Positions 51,884 through 62,267 of a stretch of 64,000 nt of DNA are shown here, piece by piece. A model generated the notes under the pieces. That model saw only the letters and a program-made list of their open reading frames with translations. It did no database searches and had not been told where the DNA came from. Positions within the stretch are counted from its first letter, which is position 1. Each line of letters begins with the position of its first letter. The translations under genes were made by a program, and so were the position numbers. Origin of the DNA: Pseudomonas pseudonitroreducens (lineage in GTDB: Bacteria; Pseudomonadota; Gammaproteobacteria; Pseudomonadales; Pseudomonadaceae); contig NZ_BQHJ01000003.1 of assembly GCF_021603645.1 (NCBI RefSeq), forward strand, positions 186,001 through 250,000. Direction: 5' to 3'.

Positions 51884-53068
51884 TCAGTGAGCGGCCTGGT
51901 TGGAAGCCAGGCGTTCGTCGCGGTTACCGTCCGCACGCAGTTGCGCCAGCCAGTCCTGGTTGAACTGGCTGAGGTCGCTGTGCATCGGCAAGTAGCGTTC
52001 GGGGAATTCCCAGACCAGCAGCTTGGCCGGGGCTTTCTTGAAACCTTCGTCCTGCAGCAGTTCGAGCATTGGTTCCAGGGGGCCCTTGCCCTCCTTGGCG
52101 TAGTTGATGACGTCCGCCGACAACGCCTGCTTCAGCGCCCCGGCGAAGTTCCAGCGCGGGTTGGCGCTGTAGCTGGTGCCGACCAGGGCGATCTGCGGCT
52201 GGGCGCTGTCGCCGAACAGGTCGCCGCCACCTTCGGATGTCGCGGTGGCGCCGTCGGCCGGGTGGGTCTGGCGCTGTTCCAGCTGGTCTTCGGCCGGCAG
52301 CAGGTCGGTAAACAGCGGGTCCAGCGGCAGGAAGGTGAGCAGGTCGCCCTTGTGCGCGCCGCTCTTGCCGGCTTCGGTGACGAAGGTCTGGGTCGGCAGG
52401 TCGGCGCCCTGGCCCTGGCGGATGCTTTCACCCAGGCGCTGGGCCACGGCTTCGGCGCCCAGCGGGGTCCAGTGGGTGTCGGTACGCAGGAACACCTGGC
52501 CGTTGTCCTTGGCTTTCTCCAGCGTCCCCAGCAGCTCGGGCGCGGCCATGCCGGCCTGGCGGGCACGCTGCAGGAAGTCGGTGTAGAGGGAGGCGTGCAG
52601 GGCGGCTGGTTGTTCCTTGCCGACGAACTCGGGATACAGGCGTGTCTTGGCCGGAATAATCGCCAGCACCAGCTGCACGCCACGGCGTTCCAGCTCCTGT
52701 TGCACGCCACGCACCAGCGCCCAGTTGTCGTCCAGCTGCTGCTGGGTCGGCGCGGGCTTGAACTCTTCATCGGTGAACAGCCAGCCGTCCTTGCCGATCA
52801 CCACGCCTGGGCGGCCTTCGTCGAAGACGGTGTAGTCCAGCGCGGCCCAGAGGTTGGTGCCCAGGCGCTTGATGGGGAATTCGTCGTCGTAGTGGCCCTC
52901 GAAGGCGTGGGCCAGCTTGCCGTTGAGCACGGTGGTGCCCTCGGCGGCGGAGAAGCTCGGGAAGGCCTTCAGCGACCATCCGGCCAGGCCCAGCAGCATG
53001 CCGCCGAAGGCGGCGATGTAGGCGTACTGCAGGGGTTTGCTGATCTTGGGTTGAGTGGTCGATTGCAT
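51884..53068 (-). CDS. algJ: alginate O-acetyltransferase AlgJ
   Basis: A 394-aa type II membrane or periplasmic protein with an N-terminal anchor (AYIAAFGGMLLGLAGWSLKA) and the SGNH-like acetylesterase fold of AlgJ. The catalytic FLRTDTHWTPLG (Asp, His) and ALVGTSYSANPRWNF (Ser) are both present. It acetylates alginate intermediates, with AlgI providing acetyl groups across the membrane. Only 13 bp separate it from algI. Confidence 0.95.
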   Translation of the reverse strand: MQSTTQPKISKPLQYAYIAAFGGMLLGLAGWSLKAFPSFSAAEGTTVLNGKLAHAFEGHYDDEFPIKRLGTNLWAALDYTVFDEGRPGVVIGKDGWLFTDEEFKPAPTQQQLDDNWALVRGVQQELERRGVQLVLAIIPAKTRLYPEFVGKEQPAALHASLYTDFLQRARQAGMAAPELLGTLEKAKDNGQVFLRTDTHWTPLGAEAVAQRLGESIRQGQGADLPTQTFVTEAGKSGAHKGDLLTFLPLDPLFTDLLPAEDQLEQRQTHPADGATATSEGGGDLFGDSAQPQIALVGTSYSANPRWNFAGALKQALSADVINYAKEGKGPLEPMLELLQDEGFKKAPAKLLVWEFPERYLPMHSDLSQFNQDWLAQLRADGNRDERLASNQAAH

Positions 53069-53081
53069 GATCCGGCCTCGC

Positions 53082-54644
53082 TCAGAACTGGAAGTAAAGG
53101 AACGGCGAGTAGCTCTGCGCCGACAGCTTGAGCACCGAAGCGGCGAACAGCAGGAGCAGGGCGAGTCGGGTAGCCAGTACCGGCAGCTGGGTCATCCAGT
53201 GCGGCTGGTAGACGGCGTCGCCGCTGGGCGAATAGGCGATGGCGGCTGGGTCCTGCCGGGCCATGGACGGGGTGCGCGGCTGCGCGCTGGCGGGGCCGTC
53301 GGCGTTGACCTGTTCAGTCTTCGCGGCGGCCTTGGGTGCCTTGTCCTGCATCGGCTGGTTGTAGAACTGGCGGATGCCGAAGAAGGCCAGCACGAGGTAG
53401 GCGATCACCAGGGTGCCGACCTGCAGGCCGGTGAGGCTGGCGCGGTTGAGCTCGGAGAGCTTCCAGTCGCCGAAGCTGAACATGGCTTCGTACATGCGCC
53501 AGGCCACGTGCAGGTTCTCGGCGCGGAAGATCACCCAGCCGACGATCACCAGCAGGAAGGTGAAGGCCCACTTCAGCGGATGGAGTACGCGCGGCGCGGC
53601 GTTCACCCCCAGGGCGCGCTCGATGGCCAGCCACACGCCGTGCCAGGCGCCCCAGATGATGTAGGTGACGTTGGCGCCATGCCACAGGCCGCCCAGTAGC
53701 ATGGTGAGGATCAGGTTGCGGTAGGTCTGGAAGGTGGTGCCGCGGTTGCCGCCCAGGCTGATGTACAGGTAGTCGCGCAGCCAGGTGGACAGGCTGATGT
53801 GCCAGCGCCGCCAGAACTCGGTGATCGACTGGCTGATATAGGGCTGGTTGAAGTTCTCCATGAAGCGGAAGCCCATCATCAGGCCTAGGCCGATGGCCAT
53901 GTCGCTGTAGCCGGAGAAGTCGAAGTACAGCTGCGCGGTGTAGGCCAGCGCGCCGAGCCAGGCGTCACCGGTGGTGGGGTTCTGCAGGGCGAAGCAGTGA
54001 TCGGCCACCGCGGCCAGGGTGTCGGCGATGAACACCTTCTTGACGAAGCCCTGCATGAAACGGGTGCAGCCTTCGGCGAACTTGTCGACGGTGTGGGTAC
54101 GGTGGTTGAACTGGTCGACCAGGTCCTTGAAGCGCAGCACCGGGCCGGCGATCAGGTGCGGGAAGATCGCCACGAAGGCCGCGAAGTCGATCAGGTTGTG
54201 CGTGGCCGGGGTGTCGCCGCGGTACACGTCGATGATGTAGCTGATCGATTCGAAGGTGTAGAAGCTGATGCCGATGGGCAGCAGGATGTGGGTCAGCACG
54301 AAGGGCTGCATGCCGAACGAGGTGATGATCTCGTTGAGGCTCTCCACGCCAAAGTTGGCGTACTTGAAATAGCCCAGCACGCAGAGGTCGACCACCACGC
54401 CGAGCAGTAGCCAGCGCTGGGCGGCCTTGGTGCGCACGCCGGCGGCGCCGATGCGCAGGCCGATCCAGTAGTTGAATACGGTGACGCCGGCGAACAGCAG
54501 GAGGAAGTCCACCCGCCACCAGGCGTAGAAGATGTAGCTGGCGACCAGCAGCAGGAGGTTCCGGTAGCGGTTCCCGCTCAGGTAGTACAAGCCGAGGAAG
54601 ACCGGCAGGAACAGGAACAGGAACACGTTGGAAGAAAAGACCAT
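53082..54644 (-). CDS. algI: alginate O-acetyltransferase AlgI (MBOAT)
   Basis: The 520-aa polytopic protein starts MVFSSNVFLFLFLPVFLGLY. It has the MBOAT core with WRRWHISLSTWLRDYLYISL (about 280) and the invariant His in LGGLWHGANVTYIIWGAWHG (about 322). AlgI carries acetyl groups across the inner membrane for AlgJ, AlgX and AlgF. The C-terminal 80 residues include a Pro/Ala/Gln-rich cytoplasmic loop. It begins 341 bp after algL, an unusually wide gap holding two repeats. Confidence 0.95.
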   Translation of the reverse strand: MVFSSNVFLFLFLPVFLGLYYLSGNRYRNLLLLVASYIFYAWWRVDFLLLFAGVTVFNYWIGLRIGAAGVRTKAAQRWLLLGVVVDLCVLGYFKYANFGVESLNEIITSFGMQPFVLTHILLPIGISFYTFESISYIIDVYRGDTPATHNLIDFAAFVAIFPHLIAGPVLRFKDLVDQFNHRTHTVDKFAEGCTRFMQGFVKKVFIADTLAAVADHCFALQNPTTGDAWLGALAYTAQLYFDFSGYSDMAIGLGLMMGFRFMENFNQPYISQSITEFWRRWHISLSTWLRDYLYISLGGNRGTTFQTYRNLILTMLLGGLWHGANVTYIIWGAWHGVWLAIERALGVNAAPRVLHPLKWAFTFLLVIVGWVIFRAENLHVAWRMYEAMFSFGDWKLSELNRASLTGLQVGTLVIAYLVLAFFGIRQFYNQPMQDKAPKAAAKTEQVNADGPASAQPRTPSMARQDPAAIAYSPSGDAVYQPHWMTQLPVLATRLALLLLFAASVLKLSAQSYSPFLYFQF

Positions 54645-54840
54645 TCCGCGTCTCTCTCTGGAGCTTCAAACCTTGAGTCGCTCCGGACCTTCCGGCGTCT
54701 GTTCGACGCCTTGAGGAAAGGCCGGGGCAACCCGCCAATTCCTCCCCATGTGGTGCTCAATCTGCTGCGCCCGCCCGCGTCTTTGATTGCGTGGGTCGGG
54801 GGTGTTGCCGTACTCCGCGTGTGCGGGATGGGTAGCTCTT
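54645..54840. other. algL-algI gap, part without recognisable feature
   Basis: This stretch continues the 341-bp algL-algI gap. One short hairpin (GGCGTC/GACGCC near 54694-54710) is seen. There is no open frame with coding character. It may hold an internal promoter for the acetylation genes. Confidence 0.4.
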
Positions 54841-54920
54841 TGTAGGAGCGAGCTTGCTCGCGAGCCGCCCTGAGCTGGAGCTCTCGGAGACGCTGTTCGC
54901 GAGCAAGCTCGCTCCTACAG
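54841..54920. repeat. palindromic repeat, family A, inside the alginate operon
   Basis: TGTAGGAGCGAGCTTGCTCG and CGAGCAAGCTCGCTCCTACA are perfect arms around a 40-bp centre. It lies in the algL-algI gap and would form a strong hairpin in the operon mRNA. Confidence 0.88.
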
Positions 54921-54925
54921 GTCCC

Positions 54926-54960
54926 CGGGCGAATTACGCGAAGCGTTATCCGCCCTACGG
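54926..54960. repeat. half-copy of family D in the algL-algI gap
   Basis: GGGCGAATTACGCGAAGCG then TTATCCGCCCTACGG is one hairpin unit of the family D doublet, with a T for A change in the stem. It directly follows the family A copy. Confidence 0.72.
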
Positions 54961-54985
54961 GTCATTCAGGGAGACACTCGCTGCC

Positions 54986-56116
54986 TCAGCTCCCCGCCCC
55001 CTGACGGTTGAAAACCTTGGTCACTTCGCCCCCCAGGCGGAAGCTGTTGAACGGCTCCATCTTCTTCTTCCAGTCCTGGGTCTTCGGCGCGCAGCTGTAG
55101 AGCGCGCAATAGGGTTCCAGCCAGGCGAACTTGCTGTTCTCCTTCAGGTCTGCCATGTCCTGGTCGTTGCCGGTTTTCTGGTCGAATGCGTTCTGGTCAT
55201 CCACGCCTTGCATGACGCGGTTGGCCAGGCGCTGCAGGGCGCCGTTGTTTTCCTGGCGCAGGTCGACGCCGTTCACCTGGGCGAAGGCGGCGATCATGGT
55301 CAGCGGCGGCAGCGAGTAGTTGTGGTACGACAGCGCACGCTGGCGGCGCTTGAGCTCGTTGGGCAGGTAGCCGTCGTTGTCCACCTGGTTGGCGGCGACC
55401 TTGAACTCCTGCACCGACCAGTCGAACAGGTCGCGGCGGTTGGTCACCACAGCGGTGGACATCACCGACCAGGCGGCCCAGTAGGAGTGGTTGTTGATCT
55501 TCTTCAGCGGCAGGTCGCTCCAGTCGCGCACCACCTGGCTGCCCAGGGTGCTGAACCAGTTCTCGATCTCCTTGGATTGCTCGGAGTAGGCCGCCAGTGG
55601 GCGGCTGCTGGAGAACTTCAGGCGCATGTAGGACGACGACAGGCTGCCGAGGGCCCATTTGCGCATGGACTTGCCGGTGTGGTTGTAGTCACTGCTTTCC
55701 AGCGCGCCGGCCTTCGCCCAGGCATCCAGCCAGCTCATCGCGCAGTCCAGGTCGCCCTTGTTGCCGCTGCGCATGTACTGGGTGATGAGCTTGGTGGCGC
55801 CGCGCTCCATGTCGGTGATGTCCTTGATCTGAGTGCGGAACTCCTTGTCCGCATCCGCGTTGAAGGTGGCACGTGCCGAGTCCGAACCCTTGTACTTGCT
55901 GGTGAACTGCAGGCTGCCGGTGTAGGGCGTCGGGGCGGTGGGGCAACTGTCCGCGTCTTTCTTGCTGCCCTTGTCGCCGACGGCGGAGAAGTAGCCCGGC
56001 GGTGGCATCAGGTCGGCGGCATAGGTGGTGCTCTCGCCGAACAGCGCGCCGAGTACCGCAATGGTCAGGCCGATGCGGGCGACGACGGGGGTCTTGATCT
56101 TGTGGAGGCTGGGCAT
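54986..56116 (-). CDS. algL: poly(beta-D-mannuronate) lyase AlgL
   Basis: The 376-aa periplasmic enzyme has a signal peptide ending about residue 34 (TTYAA) and the PL5 family (alpha/alpha toroid) motifs [20 protein letters not shown] (catalytic Asn-His pair) and [19 protein letters not shown] (catalytic Arg and Tyr). It cleaves stray alginate in the periplasm by beta-elimination and is required for orderly export. Spacing to algX is 17 bp. Confidence 0.95.
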   Translation of the reverse strand: MPSLHKIKTPVVARIGLTIAVLGALFGESTTYAADLMPPPGYFSAVGDKGSKKDADSCPTAPTPYTGSLQFTSKYKGSDSARATFNADADKEFRTQIKDITDMERGATKLITQYMRSGNKGDLDCAMSWLDAWAKAGALESSDYNHTGKSMRKWALGSLSSSYMRLKFSSSRPLAAYSEQSKEIENWFSTLGSQVVRDWSDLPLKKINNHSYWAAWSVMSTAVVTNRRDLFDWSVQEFKVAANQVDNDGYLPNELKRRQRALSYHNYSLPPLTMIAAFAQVNGVDLRQENNGALQRLANRVMQGVDDQNAFDQKTGNDQDMADLKENSKFAWLEPYCALYSCAPKTQDWKKKMEPFNSFRLGGEVTKVFNRQGAGS

Positions 56117-56133
56117 GGTGCTTGTCCCTCGCT

Positions 56134-57546
56134 TCAGTTGGCGGCCACGTCGGCCGACTTGGCTTTGGGCGTCTGACAGAGCTTGGCCTCGACTTCCAGG
56201 CCCGCCGGCATGTCGTCCGGCGCCTCGATCTCCAGGGAGAGGAACTGCTGGTTCGACCAGTCTTCGTCGTTGCGCAGCTCGAAGACGTAGCGTCCGCCGG
56301 TATCCACGGCCTTGGACTGCTCGATCTTCAGCTGCTCGCGACGACCGTTCATGTACCAGATGGTGTTCTTCAGCTCGTGCACGCCGGGGTCGGAGTAGGT
56401 GACGTCGGCGGTGTAGCTGCCCGAGCGGATCGGCAGGGCGCCGCTGTTGAGCAGCACCTCGTTGCTGCCCGCGTGCAACTTGACCTTGCGGCTGATGGCC
56501 GGCTTGCCGTCGGCGCAGCCGTTGTCCACCAGCGGCATGGCCTGGCGGTAGAAGCTCTTCTGCGCCATGTCGTAGTGGGTGGCGAATTCCCAGATGAGGA
56601 TCTTCGGCGGCTTGTCGTGGAATTCCTTGCTGGTCATGTAGGCCAGCAGGGAGCTGTCGAAGCCGCCGCCCGACACGGCGTTGTTGAGGATGTCGACCTT
56701 GCCGTACTGCTCCAGGAAGCCGGCGAAGTTGTAGGCCGGGCCGCTGTTGGAGGTACCCACCAGCGCAACCTGGGCATCGCCGCCTTCACCGAACAGGTCA
56801 CCGCCGCCCGAATCGCCCACCGGCTCGGTCTCGAAGCGGTCGACGTACTGTGGGGCGTAGCTGCTGCCGCACAGCTGCGCGGCAGCCTTGTGGAAGGTGC
56901 CGAGCTTGGACAGCAGGCCCACGCGCTTGCTCTCGAATTCCTTCTTGGGAATGTCGTTGTAGGCGGGGATTTCCTTCAGGGTGTCGGCGACGATCTTCGC
57001 GCTGCGCATCGCGCCATACGGCGTCCAGTGGTGGTCGCCCTTGAAGTAGTACGGGTGCTCCTGCTTCTCGTCGAACAGCGGCGAGAAGTCCGGGGTGTAG
57101 ATGCCGGCCTTGCGGAACTGTGCGATGGCCGCCTGGTAGTTCTTTTTCGCCAGGTCGTAGTTGAAGCTGGCCTTCTCCTGCGGGTTGAGCTTCTCGCGGT
57201 TCACCAGGCCACGGGTGGGCTGGTACACCACGACCAGATCGATACCCTTGCGCTTGAGTTCGTCGCGCAACTGCTTGAGCTCGCGCCAGCCTTCGGCGCT
57301 GGTGCCGAAGTCGGTGCGCAGGTCGTAGGTGGTGCGGAACAGCCAGTCTTCCTGCGCCGGTACCAGGTGGGTGAAGAAGCCCAGGTACTTGGTGTTGTAC
57401 GCCGCGTCGTTGGATGCGGTGGGGCACAGGCCGGCGGCCGGTTGAGCGGTGTAGCTCGGTGCGTCGGCGGCACCGGCCTGGTGGGCAAACAGCAGGGCGG
57501 CGGAGAGGCCCGACAGGCGCAGCAGGTTGATGGTCATGTTGTTCAT
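56134..57546 (-). CDS. algX: alginate biosynthesis acetyltransferase AlgX
   Basis: A 470-aa secreted protein with signal peptide ending about residue 27. The N-terminal SGNH-like domain has [19 protein letters not shown] (Asp, His) and [15 protein letters not shown] (Ser), and a C-terminal carbohydrate-binding module (about 345-470) follows. AlgX is the terminal acetyltransferase and part of the periplasmic scaffold with AlgK. It is 9 bp after algG. Confidence 0.95.
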   Translation of the reverse strand: MNNMTINLLRLSGLSAALLFAHQAGAADAPSYTAQPAAGLCPTASNDAAYNTKYLGFFTHLVPAQEDWLFRTTYDLRTDFGTSAEGWRELKQLRDELKRKGIDLVVVYQPTRGLVNREKLNPQEKASFNYDLAKKNYQAAIAQFRKAGIYTPDFSPLFDEKQEHPYYFKGDHHWTPYGAMRSAKIVADTLKEIPAYNDIPKKEFESKRVGLLSKLGTFHKAAAQLCGSSYAPQYVDRFETEPVGDSGGGDLFGEGGDAQVALVGTSNSGPAYNFAGFLEQYGKVDILNNAVSGGGFDSSLLAYMTSKEFHDKPPKILIWEFATHYDMAQKSFYRQAMPLVDNGCADGKPAISRKVKLHAGSNEVLLNSGALPIRSGSYTADVTYSDPGVHELKNTIWYMNGRREQLKIEQSKAVDTGGRYVFELRNDEDWSNQQFLSLEIEAPDDMPAGLEVEAKLCQTPKAKSADVAAN

Positions 57547-57555
57547 GGTCGGTCC

Positions 57556-59205
57556 TCAGTTCTGCAGTTCGGCCTGGCTTTCGACGGGGTCGATCAGCAC
57601 CGCGCGTTGCTGGCGCACCAGCAGGTCCAGGATCTGGTCCTGCTTCTCGCCGAGCACGCCGTTGAAGCTGATGCCGGAAGATTTGGTCGGGCCGAGCATG
57701 GCCACCTTGTAGAGCTCCAGCGACAGCGGCGAATCCACCGACAGCGGGCCCGAGCCATTGCCGGCCAGCTTGCCGCCGACCACGATCAGCGAGACCTTGG
57801 TGTCGAAGGGGTCGAGGTCGATGTTGCGGTCGGTGTCGGTCAGGTCCTTGATGTGGCCGTAGACGCCGATGAGCTTGTTGCCGGCCGCGAGGTTCTCGTA
57901 CAGGCGGATGTTCACGCTGTTACGGATGCGGATGCCGTGGCGCAGGTTGGCCAGCACCTGGTTGCCGTAGATGAGGTTGTCGCCCGACTCGTAGAGCGTG
58001 ATGCCGTCGGAGTGGTTGCGGTACACCTCGTTGTAGGCCACCAGGTTGCGCTCGGAATTACGGTCGAGGACGATCCCGGAGAGGTGGTTGTCGTAGGTCT
58101 TGTTGTGGATGATCCAGCTGTCGTTGACCTCACGGGAGACGATGATGCCGTGCTTCTTCTTGGTCCCGTAGACGGTGTTCTCGGCGATGACCAGACGGTG
58201 TGAACGGTCGTGCGGGTCGATGCCGTAGACGATGTTGTTCTTGTAGGTGTTGCCGCGCACCACCAGATCGTCCGCCTCGTAGCAGTAGAAGCCGTACCAG
58301 GCGTCCTCGAAGGTCGAGCCGATCACCCAGCCTTTGGGGCGCGGGCGCTTCATGGTCTTGTCCATGCCAGGGCTGTACTGCGAGATGGAGATGCCGTAGG
58401 CCTTGGAAGCGTTGTAACCGAAGCTGGTGAAATGGCTGTTCACCAGGTAGGCCTCGGCGCCGCCCCAGGAGATCAGGAAGGGGCGGAACTCGTTGGGGGT
58501 CTTGTACCAGGCCGGCTCTTTCTTCGCTTCGTTCCAGGCGGTGACCTTGGTGTCGCGCACGAACAGTTGGCCATCGTTGACCAGGAATGAGCCGCGGTCC
58601 TGGGACAGGCGCAGTTCCTTGACCTTGCCGTCGATCTCCAGGGTCGCGCCCTGGCTGACGACGATCGGCAGGCGGGCGATGTAGACGCCCGGTTCGACCT
58701 GCTCCAGGGCGGTCTTCGGCAGCTTGCCGGCAAGCTCCGCGAGGTTGACGTAGCCTCCGTCGATGAAGATCGCCTGGGGCATCTGGCGCTGGCGCTTCAC
58801 CCACTCGGCGAGACGGTTCTTGCCGCCGGTGAATTCCTTCAGAGGCTGCTGCTGGACCATCCGCTCGATGTGGGCGCGGCCGGCCTTCTTGCGCTCGATC
58901 TTCTTCTCCACCGCTTCGGCGGTGTAGCCGGTGAGGTCGGGCAGCTTGGGCGGTTCCAGGTGCAGCGGTTCGCTGGGCGCAGCGGTCACGGTGTAGTTGC
59001 CGGACTCCTTCAGCGTCTGGGTCTTGCCCGGCTCGCTGCCGGGATGTTCCTCGGCGGTTTTCTCTTCGCTGCCTTTCGCGGCGGCCTTGGTACTGCTCTC
59101 GGCCTTGGCCGCGGGCTGCGCCGCCCAGACCGGTGCGCCGGCGCTGAGCAGGCCGCCGAGCAGCAGCGCGGTCAGCGGCAGGGCGTGTAACGGGTGGCGG
59201 TTCAT
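57556..59205 (-). CDS. algG: mannuronan C-5-epimerase AlgG
   Basis: The 549-aa product has a signal peptide (LLLGGLLSAGAPVWA) and a right-handed beta-helix with repeats in residues about 230-500. The catalytic motif YGIDPHDRSH is present. AlgG turns some mannuronate residues to guluronate in the polymer passing through the periplasm. ATG 59205 lies 8 nt after AAGGAG; an ATG two codons upstream is possible. The mature N-terminus starts with an odd Ala/Lys/Glu/Ser-rich run (about residues 29-68) before the folded part. Confidence 0.95.
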   Translation of the reverse strand: MNRHPLHALPLTALLLGGLLSAGAPVWAAQPAAKAESSTKAAAKGSEEKTAEEHPGSEPGKTQTLKESGNYTVTAAPSEPLHLEPPKLPDLTGYTAEAVEKKIERKKAGRAHIERMVQQQPLKEFTGGKNRLAEWVKRQRQMPQAIFIDGGYVNLAELAGKLPKTALEQVEPGVYIARLPIVVSQGATLEIDGKVKELRLSQDRGSFLVNDGQLFVRDTKVTAWNEAKKEPAWYKTPNEFRPFLISWGGAEAYLVNSHFTSFGYNASKAYGISISQYSPGMDKTMKRPRPKGWVIGSTFEDAWYGFYCYEADDLVVRGNTYKNNIVYGIDPHDRSHRLVIAENTVYGTKKKHGIIVSREVNDSWIIHNKTYDNHLSGIVLDRNSERNLVAYNEVYRNHSDGITLYESGDNLIYGNQVLANLRHGIRIRNSVNIRLYENLAAGNKLIGVYGHIKDLTDTDRNIDLDPFDTKVSLIVVGGKLAGNGSGPLSVDSPLSLELYKVAMLGPTKSSGISFNGVLGEKQDQILDLLVRQQRAVLIDPVESQAELQN

Positions 59206-59309
59206 GGCCATGTCTCCTTGCGCGCGGTCATCCGCCAGGCACCCGGCTACGCGCCGGGAACGGCAGAGTGCGAGCGCGGGTAGCTGACGGATGTTCATCG
59301 CTACAGTCC

Positions 59310-60848
59310 TCAGAAGCGCCAGATCACATCGACGAAGGCGTGGTGCATGGTCGAGTCGACGTGGCTGCCGTAGGCGTCGCCGGGCTTGAACACGCCACCA
59401 CGGAAGCGGATCAGCGCCGACGGCTCGTCGATCGCCTGGCTCATCGACGCCGGCAGCAGGCCCTGTTTGAAGTACTTGGTAACGACCAGGTCGACTTCCT
59501 GGCCGACGTCTTTCGAGTCGTTGACCATGGGTGCACTGATGCCGCTGTTGCCGATGTCCGAGTCGCCGTCCACGCGCCAGAACTTGTGGTACACGAGGCT
59601 CGCGTCGTAGTCGTCGCGCAGCTGCCAGGAGCCGAACAGGGTGGCGTCCTGGAGGTTGGAGAGTTCGCCGCGGAAGGCCTCGCCGAAGCGGTGCACGCGC
59701 GAGCGGGTGCCGGTGAAGTTGGAGCGGTTGCTCTCGAGGCCGGTCTGCTGGAACTGGTCCTCGCCGTTGTGGCCGCCGCCGCTGCCACGGGCGTAGCCGA
59801 TACCGGTCTTCCACTGCTCGTCGATGTTCCAGCGCAGGCCGAGGTCGACGTCGTAGGCATTCACATCGCCGCTCTGCTTGCCGGTGGCGATGCGGTCGTT
59901 GCCGATGGTGGTGCTGGTCAGGCGGTCGCGGTTACCGGTCAGCCAGGTGGCGCTCGCCCAGTAGTTGAGCGGCATCTGCGAGCGCGGGTTGTAGCCGTCG
60001 CCGTTGGCTTCGATGCCCACCCAGGTGAGGTCGCCGGTGTAGGTCTTGTCGAGGCTGTCGACTTCCTCGCCCGGGTCCTTCAGGTGGCCGCTGTCGTCGG
60101 CGTGGTGCAGGCGCAGGCCGACCCAGTGGTTGGGCAACCACTGCGTGGAGATGTCGCCGAAGACATGGGTGCGGTCCTTGTCTTCCGGGGCGAGTTCGGT
60201 GAGGTCGGTGCGGTATTCGGAGAAGCGCTGGGCGACGCCGGCGTGGGCGCGCAGCAGGGTGGTATCGAAGGTCCAGTTCAGCGCTTCGATGTTAGTGTCC
60301 TGCCACATGCCGCTGTCATCGCGCAGGCGCTGGCGACCGAAGCGCAGGTGCTCGCCCGGGTATTGGGTGAGGCCGGCGTAGTCGACCCAGAACTCGCGCA
60401 GGGCCAGGTAGCTGTCGTCGCGTTCGCGGCCGTCGTCGCTGTTGTCGGAGTCGTTGGAGGTGGCGTTGTCTTCCTGCAGGGTGTCGGTCTGGATGGTGTC
60501 GGTGGCGGTGACCGCCTGGCCCATGGTGTAGGCGCTCCAGTTGCCCCACTGGCCGAAGGCCCAGGGGCGCAGGTCCAGGCCGATGCCGTTGAGGTCGCCG
60601 CCGTGGGCGGTGCCCAGATCGCGATCATCCTCGGATTCGGCGGTGACCTTGATGTCGATGCCGAAGTTCTTCGGCGGTTCTTCCGCCGCATGGGCGAGGC
60701 TGCCGAACAGGGTGCCGGCGAGGCTCAGGCCGACGCCGAACATGGCAGGGAACAGGCGGGCGCGGCGGACAGCGGTAGCCAGAGCTCGCGGCTTAATCCC
60801 TTCGATAAGAGCAAACGGCGGGGTGGTCATCGGGTCGATGCGCTTCAT
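59310..60848 (-). CDS. algE: alginate outer-membrane exporter AlgE
   Basis: The 512-aa barrel has a long N-terminal region with the signal core [20 protein letters not shown] near residue 54 and then closely follows P. aeruginosa AlgE (for example [20 protein letters not shown] and [10 protein letters not shown]). It ends [11 protein letters not shown] with a C-terminal Phe. It is an 18-stranded anion-selective pore for alginate. An acidic Asp/Asn-rich loop (about 122-145) is longer than I recall for P. aeruginosa. Its start overlaps the algK stop by 4 bp (ATGA). Confidence 0.95.
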   Translation of the reverse strand: MKRIDPMTTPPFALIEGIKPRALATAVRRARLFPAMFGVGLSLAGTLFGSLAHAAEEPPKNFGIDIKVTAESEDDRDLGTAHGGDLNGIGLDLRPWAFGQWGNWSAYTMGQAVTATDTIQTDTLQEDNATSNDSDNSDDGRERDDSYLALREFWVDYAGLTQYPGEHLRFGRQRLRDDSGMWQDTNIEALNWTFDTTLLRAHAGVAQRFSEYRTDLTELAPEDKDRTHVFGDISTQWLPNHWVGLRLHHADDSGHLKDPGEEVDSLDKTYTGDLTWVGIEANGDGYNPRSQMPLNYWASATWLTGNRDRLTSTTIGNDRIATGKQSGDVNAYDVDLGLRWNIDEQWKTGIGYARGSGGGHNGEDQFQQTGLESNRSNFTGTRSRVHRFGEAFRGELSNLQDATLFGSWQLRDDYDASLVYHKFWRVDGDSDIGNSGISAPMVNDSKDVGQEVDLVVTKYFKQGLLPASMSQAIDEPSALIRFRGGVFKPGDAYGSHVDSTMHHAFVDVIWRF

Positions 60849-62254
60849 AGGTTTTCTTGTTCCTGGTTGTTCTGCAGAAGGCTGACGGTGGCTTGCCAGT
60901 TGGCGCCGCGAGCCTGTTCTTCACGCTTGAGCAGTTGCTGCGCGGCGCTGCGGTCGGCCGGCTGGATCTGTGGTTCGATCTGCGCCATCAGGTCGCTGGC
61001 GGTGGGCACCTGCTGGCGCTGGGCGAGCTCGCCGAAGACGTAGGCGTTGACCAGGTTCGGGCGCACGCCACGGCCCTGCGAATACAGCTGGGCGAGGGCC
61101 ATGTCGGCGCTGGCCTGGCCGGCGCGGGCGGCGATCAGCAGGTGATCCACGGCCTTCTGCGGATAGACCTGGCCGAGGAAGCCGCGGCGGTAGATCTGGC
61201 CCAGGTAGTAGTGCGCCTGGGGTTCGCTGGCGGCGGCCTTGAGCAGGTGCTGCTCGGCTTTCTGCGGCTCCTGCGGGGCCCACTTGCCGTCGTAGTAGAG
61301 GCGCCCGAGGAGCAGCTCGGCGCGGGGCTGGGCGGCGTCCTGGGCTTTCTTCAGGTAGTCGAGCATCTGGTCGAGGTCGCCCAGGTCGGGGTTGTCGTAC
61401 TGCAGCTTGGCCAGGCTGACCCAGGCGGCCGGGTAGGTCGGCGCGATCTCGGTGAGCAACGCCTGCGCGGCCTGCGGGTCGGCGGTGCCGATGTTCGGAT
61501 CGGCCAATACGCCGGCCACCGATTCGACGCGCTCGGACGGCACGCGGCCGGCCTTCCAGCCCGCCTTGAGTGCTTCGATGTGGGCCTTCTGCTTATCCGC
61601 GTTGCCCTGCTTCTGGTACACGGTGGCCAGTTCCATCCAGCACACGTCCATGCGGTTCAGCCAGCGCTGGCAGACCTGCTCGACTTCGGCGAGGTGTTGG
61701 TCGTAGGTGCCCTGGGTGCGGTACAGGATGATCTGCGCCAGGTCCGCCTGCGGCAGTCCCTGGGCGCGCCACTGGTCGATGCGCTGCTGCGGGTTCACGT
61801 TCGGCCAGGCCTGCGGGTATTGCAGGTAGAGGACGATCAGCGGCACCAGTGCGCTGTCCTCTCCCTCGTTGAAAGCGCGGCTCAGCAGTTGCTCGGCTTC
61901 GCGGTGCTCGGCGTCGCTGCCGCCGGGCTTGGCTGCCAGCCACTTGCCCAGGCGGGCGCGGGCACGCGGCGAGCTTTCGGCGGCTTCGCGGTAGAGCTTC
62001 TCGGCGCGGGCCTGCTCGTCGGGGTCGCCGGTGGCGGCCTGCATGTCGGCCAGTCCGACCTGTGCGTCGGCGTAACCCATGGTCGCCAGGGCCTGGAAGT
62101 TGGCCTGGGCGGTGGCGATGTCGCCGCGCTCCAGGGCTTCCTGGGCCAGTCGCTGGTCGGGCAGGCCGGCGCAACCGGCAGCTGCGGCAATGGCCAGCGC
62201 CAATCCAAGGTGTCGGGCCAGGTCCGGGGCGTGTCGCAAGACAGGTCGATTCAT
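60845..62254 (-). CDS. algK: alginate TPR lipoprotein AlgK
   Basis: A 469-aa lipoprotein: signal peptide to AAAAGC (Cys about 28), then Sel1-like/TPR repeats across the protein ([15 protein letters not shown] type units, and [20 protein letters not shown]). AlgK anchors to the outer membrane, positions AlgE and binds AlgX. It overlaps algE by 4 bp and starts 13 bp after alg44. Confidence 0.93.
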   Translation of the reverse strand: MNRPVLRHAPDLARHLGLALAIAAAAGCAGLPDQRLAQEALERGDIATAQANFQALATMGYADAQVGLADMQAATGDPDEQARAEKLYREAAESSPRARARLGKWLAAKPGGSDAEHREAEQLLSRAFNEGEDSALVPLIVLYLQYPQAWPNVNPQQRIDQWRAQGLPQADLAQIILYRTQGTYDQHLAEVEQVCQRWLNRMDVCWMELATVYQKQGNADKQKAHIEALKAGWKAGRVPSERVESVAGVLADPNIGTADPQAAQALLTEIAPTYPAAWVSLAKLQYDNPDLGDLDQMLDYLKKAQDAAQPRAELLLGRLYYDGKWAPQEPQKAEQHLLKAAASEPQAHYYLGQIYRRGFLGQVYPQKAVDHLLIAARAGQASADMALAQLYSQGRGVRPNLVNAYVFGELAQRQQVPTASDLMAQIEPQIQPADRSAAQQLLKREEQARGANWQATVSLLQNNQEQENL

Positions 62255-62267
62255 GCGGGCAGTCCTC

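Noticed and set aside
56122-58203. 693-codon plus-strand frame opposite algX and algG
   Set aside because: Antisense of two well-identified alginate genes; no recognisable domain.
59212-59814. Extended N-terminus of AlgG reaching to 59814
   Set aside because: The frame upstream of 59211 overlaps algE out of frame and lacks coding character. The signal peptide and AAGGAG fix the start near 59205.
59268-61043. 591-codon plus-strand frame opposite algE
   Set aside because: Antisense shadow with Val/Ala/Gly bias; AlgE matches known sequence in detail.
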